A stretch of DNA of 40,994 nucleotides from positions 1-40,994 of the forward strand of contig JAWKRR010000066.1 of the NCBI GenBank assembly GCA_041389525.1, in the 5' to 3' direction. Made by a program: the position numbers and the translations under genes. Below the pieces are notes generated by a model. The model saw nothing but the letters and a program-made list of their open reading frames with translations. It was not told where the DNA came from and did no database searches. This document shows, one piece after another, positions 39,726 to 40,994 of this stretch. Position 1 is the first letter of the stretch. The number at the start of each line of letters is the position of its first letter. Origin of the DNA: JACKFB01 sp041389525 (GTDB taxonomy: Bacteria; Myxococcota_A; UBA9042; PHBI01; JACKFB01).

Positions 39726-40994
39726 ATGCGCCGGCGGCGGCCTTCCGCCTCAGCAAAGAAGCGACCGCCATGGGGGCTGGGTCGCGCGCCGGGCCTCGAC
39801 GCCGGGCACAGGTGGGAGCGTTTGGGGCAGGCACAACCTGAGATCGGACTCATCTTGGTCCCGGCGTTCGGCGAGCGCGGGTCCTTCACGCCGCTGGGCC
39901 TCGCCTACCTCAACGGCGCGCTGCGCGAGGCGGGCTTCGAGCCCAGCTACCACGACATCAACGCAGCCGTGCGCCGCGAGGACCCCGATCTTCAGGGCGA
40001 GCTGGTCGCCCATGGGTTTTCGCCTGATGAGGGCGGGTTTTTCGGGCCCGAACTGCCGCTGCTGCTCGAGCTGGGTCGCCGCGAGCAGATGGACGACGCG
40101 CCGCTGGCCGATCGCATCCTGGCGCGGGCCAAGCTGGACGCCGACCGCCTGCCCAAGCTCGATCTGGCGCTGCTGACCCTGTGGGACTCGAACCTCTACT
40201 ACGCGACGGCCATCGGGCGCGTGCTGCGCGAGCGCGGGACCACCGTGGTCATGGGCGGCCCGTCGGCGCAGCTTCAGCCGGTGCGCGAGCTGATGATTCG
40301 GCTGGGCGCTGCCGACGCGGTGCTCTACGGCGAGGGCGAGGTGCGCGTCGTCGAGCTAGCGCGGCGCGTGGCCGCCGGAAAGTCCCTGGACGGCATGGGC
40401 GGCGCGACGCTCCGCGGCCCCGACGGTCGCGGCATCGAGACGCTCCCGACCGCGAATCTGCTGGTGCATTCGGTCCCGCGCCCGTCCTTCGAGGGCATGC
40501 CGCGCGAGCAGTACCTGCCGCTCATCACGTCGCGGGGCTGCATCCGCGACTGCTCGTTCTGCACCGAGAAGTTCAACTGGCGGAAGTTCCGGCAGCGCCG
40601 AGTCGAGGACGTCCTCGACGAGATGGGCGATCTCCTCGAGCGCTTCGACATCCAGAGCTTCGAGTTCAACGACGACCTCATCAACGGGCACGTCCGCTGG
40701 CTCGACTCCTTCCTGGACGGCCTCATCGAGCGGCAGTGGGGCATCCGGTGGACCTGCTTCATGGAGCCGTACCGCCTGACGTCGGAGATGATCGACAAGG
40801 TCGCCCGCGCCGGCTGCACCCTCATCAAATACGGCGTCCAGCACTTCGACCGCGACATGCTGCGGGTCATCGGCCGCGGCGATGAGGTCTCCGAGGTCGT
40901 CGACACCCTGCGCCGCACCGCCGATCACGGCATCCGCGTGTCCTTCGACATCATCCCCGGCCACCCCGGCGAGACCGAGCGCGCGCACGAAGTG
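39726..40994 (+). CDS. B12-binding radical SAM protein, 3' end outside window
   Basis: The frame is open to the last base; 423 residues are visible. The start is uncertain: ATG 39726 gives an Arg-rich extension, while TTG 39822 (close behind GGGAG) begins near the conserved domain. From EIGLILVPAFGERGSF onward it has a cobalamin-binding Rossmann domain (PLGLAYLNGALREAGFE, VLRERGTTVVMGGPSAQ), then the radical SAM motif SRGCIRDCSFC (Cys272, 276, 279), and YGVQHFDRDMLRVIGRG of the barrel. This is the BchE/class-B methylase architecture, enzymes that methylate or rearrange carbon centres using cobalamin. The product is unknown. It is divergent from the other radical SAM gene across ~176 bp. Confidence 0.83.
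   Translation, partial: MRRRRPSASAKKRPPWGLGRAPGLDAGHRWERLGQAQPEIGLILVPAFGERGSFTPLGLAYLNGALREAGFEPSYHDINAAVRREDPDLQGELVAHGFSPDEGGFFGPELPLLLELGRREQMDDAPLADRILARAKLDADRLPKLDLALLTLWDSNLYYATAIGRVLRERGTTVVMGGPSAQLQPVRELMIRLGAADAVLYGEGEVRVVELARRVAAGKSLDGMGGATLRGPDGRGIETLPTANLLVHSVPRPSFEGMPREQYLPLITSRGCIRDCSFCTEKFNWRKFRQRRVEDVLDEMGDLLERFDIQSFEFNDDLINGHVRWLDSFLDGLIERQWGIRWTCFMEPYRLTSEMIDKVARAGCTLIKYGVQHFDRDMLRVIGRGDEVSEVVDTLRRTADHGIRVSFDIIPGHPGETERAHEV

Noticed and set aside
38272..40176. 634-codon + strand frame opposite the radical SAM gene
   Set aside because: It overlaps three real genes, is Arg-rich and shows no domain, whereas the minus strand encodes CX3CX2C and GGEP motifs.
1..40994. tRNA, rRNA, insertion sequences, attachment sites or phage genes
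   Set aside because: I found no convincing T-loop/anticodon arrangement, no transposase or integrase motif, and no terminal inverted repeats when reading the intergenic stretches, though I could not run a dedicated search.

Overview
The window is about 41 kb of very GC-rich bacterial DNA with GTG and TTG starts alongside ATG. Its gene content points to a Myxococcota-like (former Deltaproteobacteria) genome. The indicators are two large Ser/Thr protein kinases, lipoproteins with Asp/Ala/Pro-rich linkers, surface proteins ending in a Gly-Cys / membrane helix / Arg-rich tail like the myxosortase MYXO-CTERM signal, and several radical SAM and 2-oxoglutarate oxygenase genes. I assign no species. 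I see no rRNA, tRNA, IS element, prophage or CRISPR array.

Layout: 1-3.8 kb holds the end of a PPP-type phosphatase, a hemolysin III/PAQR membrane protein, and a divergent pair: a lipoprotein with an HExxH motif and a beta-rich protein without a signal peptide. From 11.4 back to 3.8 kb on the minus strand lie a multi-helix Ser/Thr kinase (reading frame broken at a C8 run), an M16 zinc peptidase, its catalytically dead partner (1-nt overlap), and a GH31 glycosidase lipoprotein. From 12.0 to 21.6 kb there is a surface-protein block: a 1,572-residue glycoside-hydrolase-like protein with ten Cys-rich repeats and two CBM9-like domains, a small cyclic-nucleotide-binding protein, a 940-residue double protein (a TIG-domain protein fused head-to-tail to a zinc phospholipase C-like protein, with an internal sorting tag and second signal peptide), and a convergent beta-propeller lipoprotein.

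From 21.7 to 24.0 kb are a VOC protein and a radical SAM enzyme. From 29.9 back to 24.0 kb on the minus strand are a PQQ-type beta-propeller protein, a U32/DUF3656 protein, an SDR, a small AhpD-fold-like protein and, translationally coupled to it, the most interesting gene of the window: an AhpD-like peroxidase/redox protein whose second active-site cysteine is encoded by an in-frame TGA. A SECIS-like hairpin with a GGUC apical loop starts its loop 17 nt after the TGA. I interpret it as a selenoprotein with a Cys-x-x-Sec centre.

From 30.1 to 34.5 kb are a frameshifted FGE-like gene, an HGSNAT-like membrane acyltransferase and a Ser/Thr kinase with an extracytoplasmic c-type heme motif. From 34.5 to 38.3 kb are an exported Cys-rich protein of unknown function, a JmjC-like and a PhyH-like oxygenase transcribed divergently, and a second VOC protein. 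The window ends with a radical SAM enzyme divergent from a B12-binding radical SAM enzyme that runs off the end. Three single-base frame breaks, in two genes, suggest some residual assembly error, so broken frames should be confirmed against reads.
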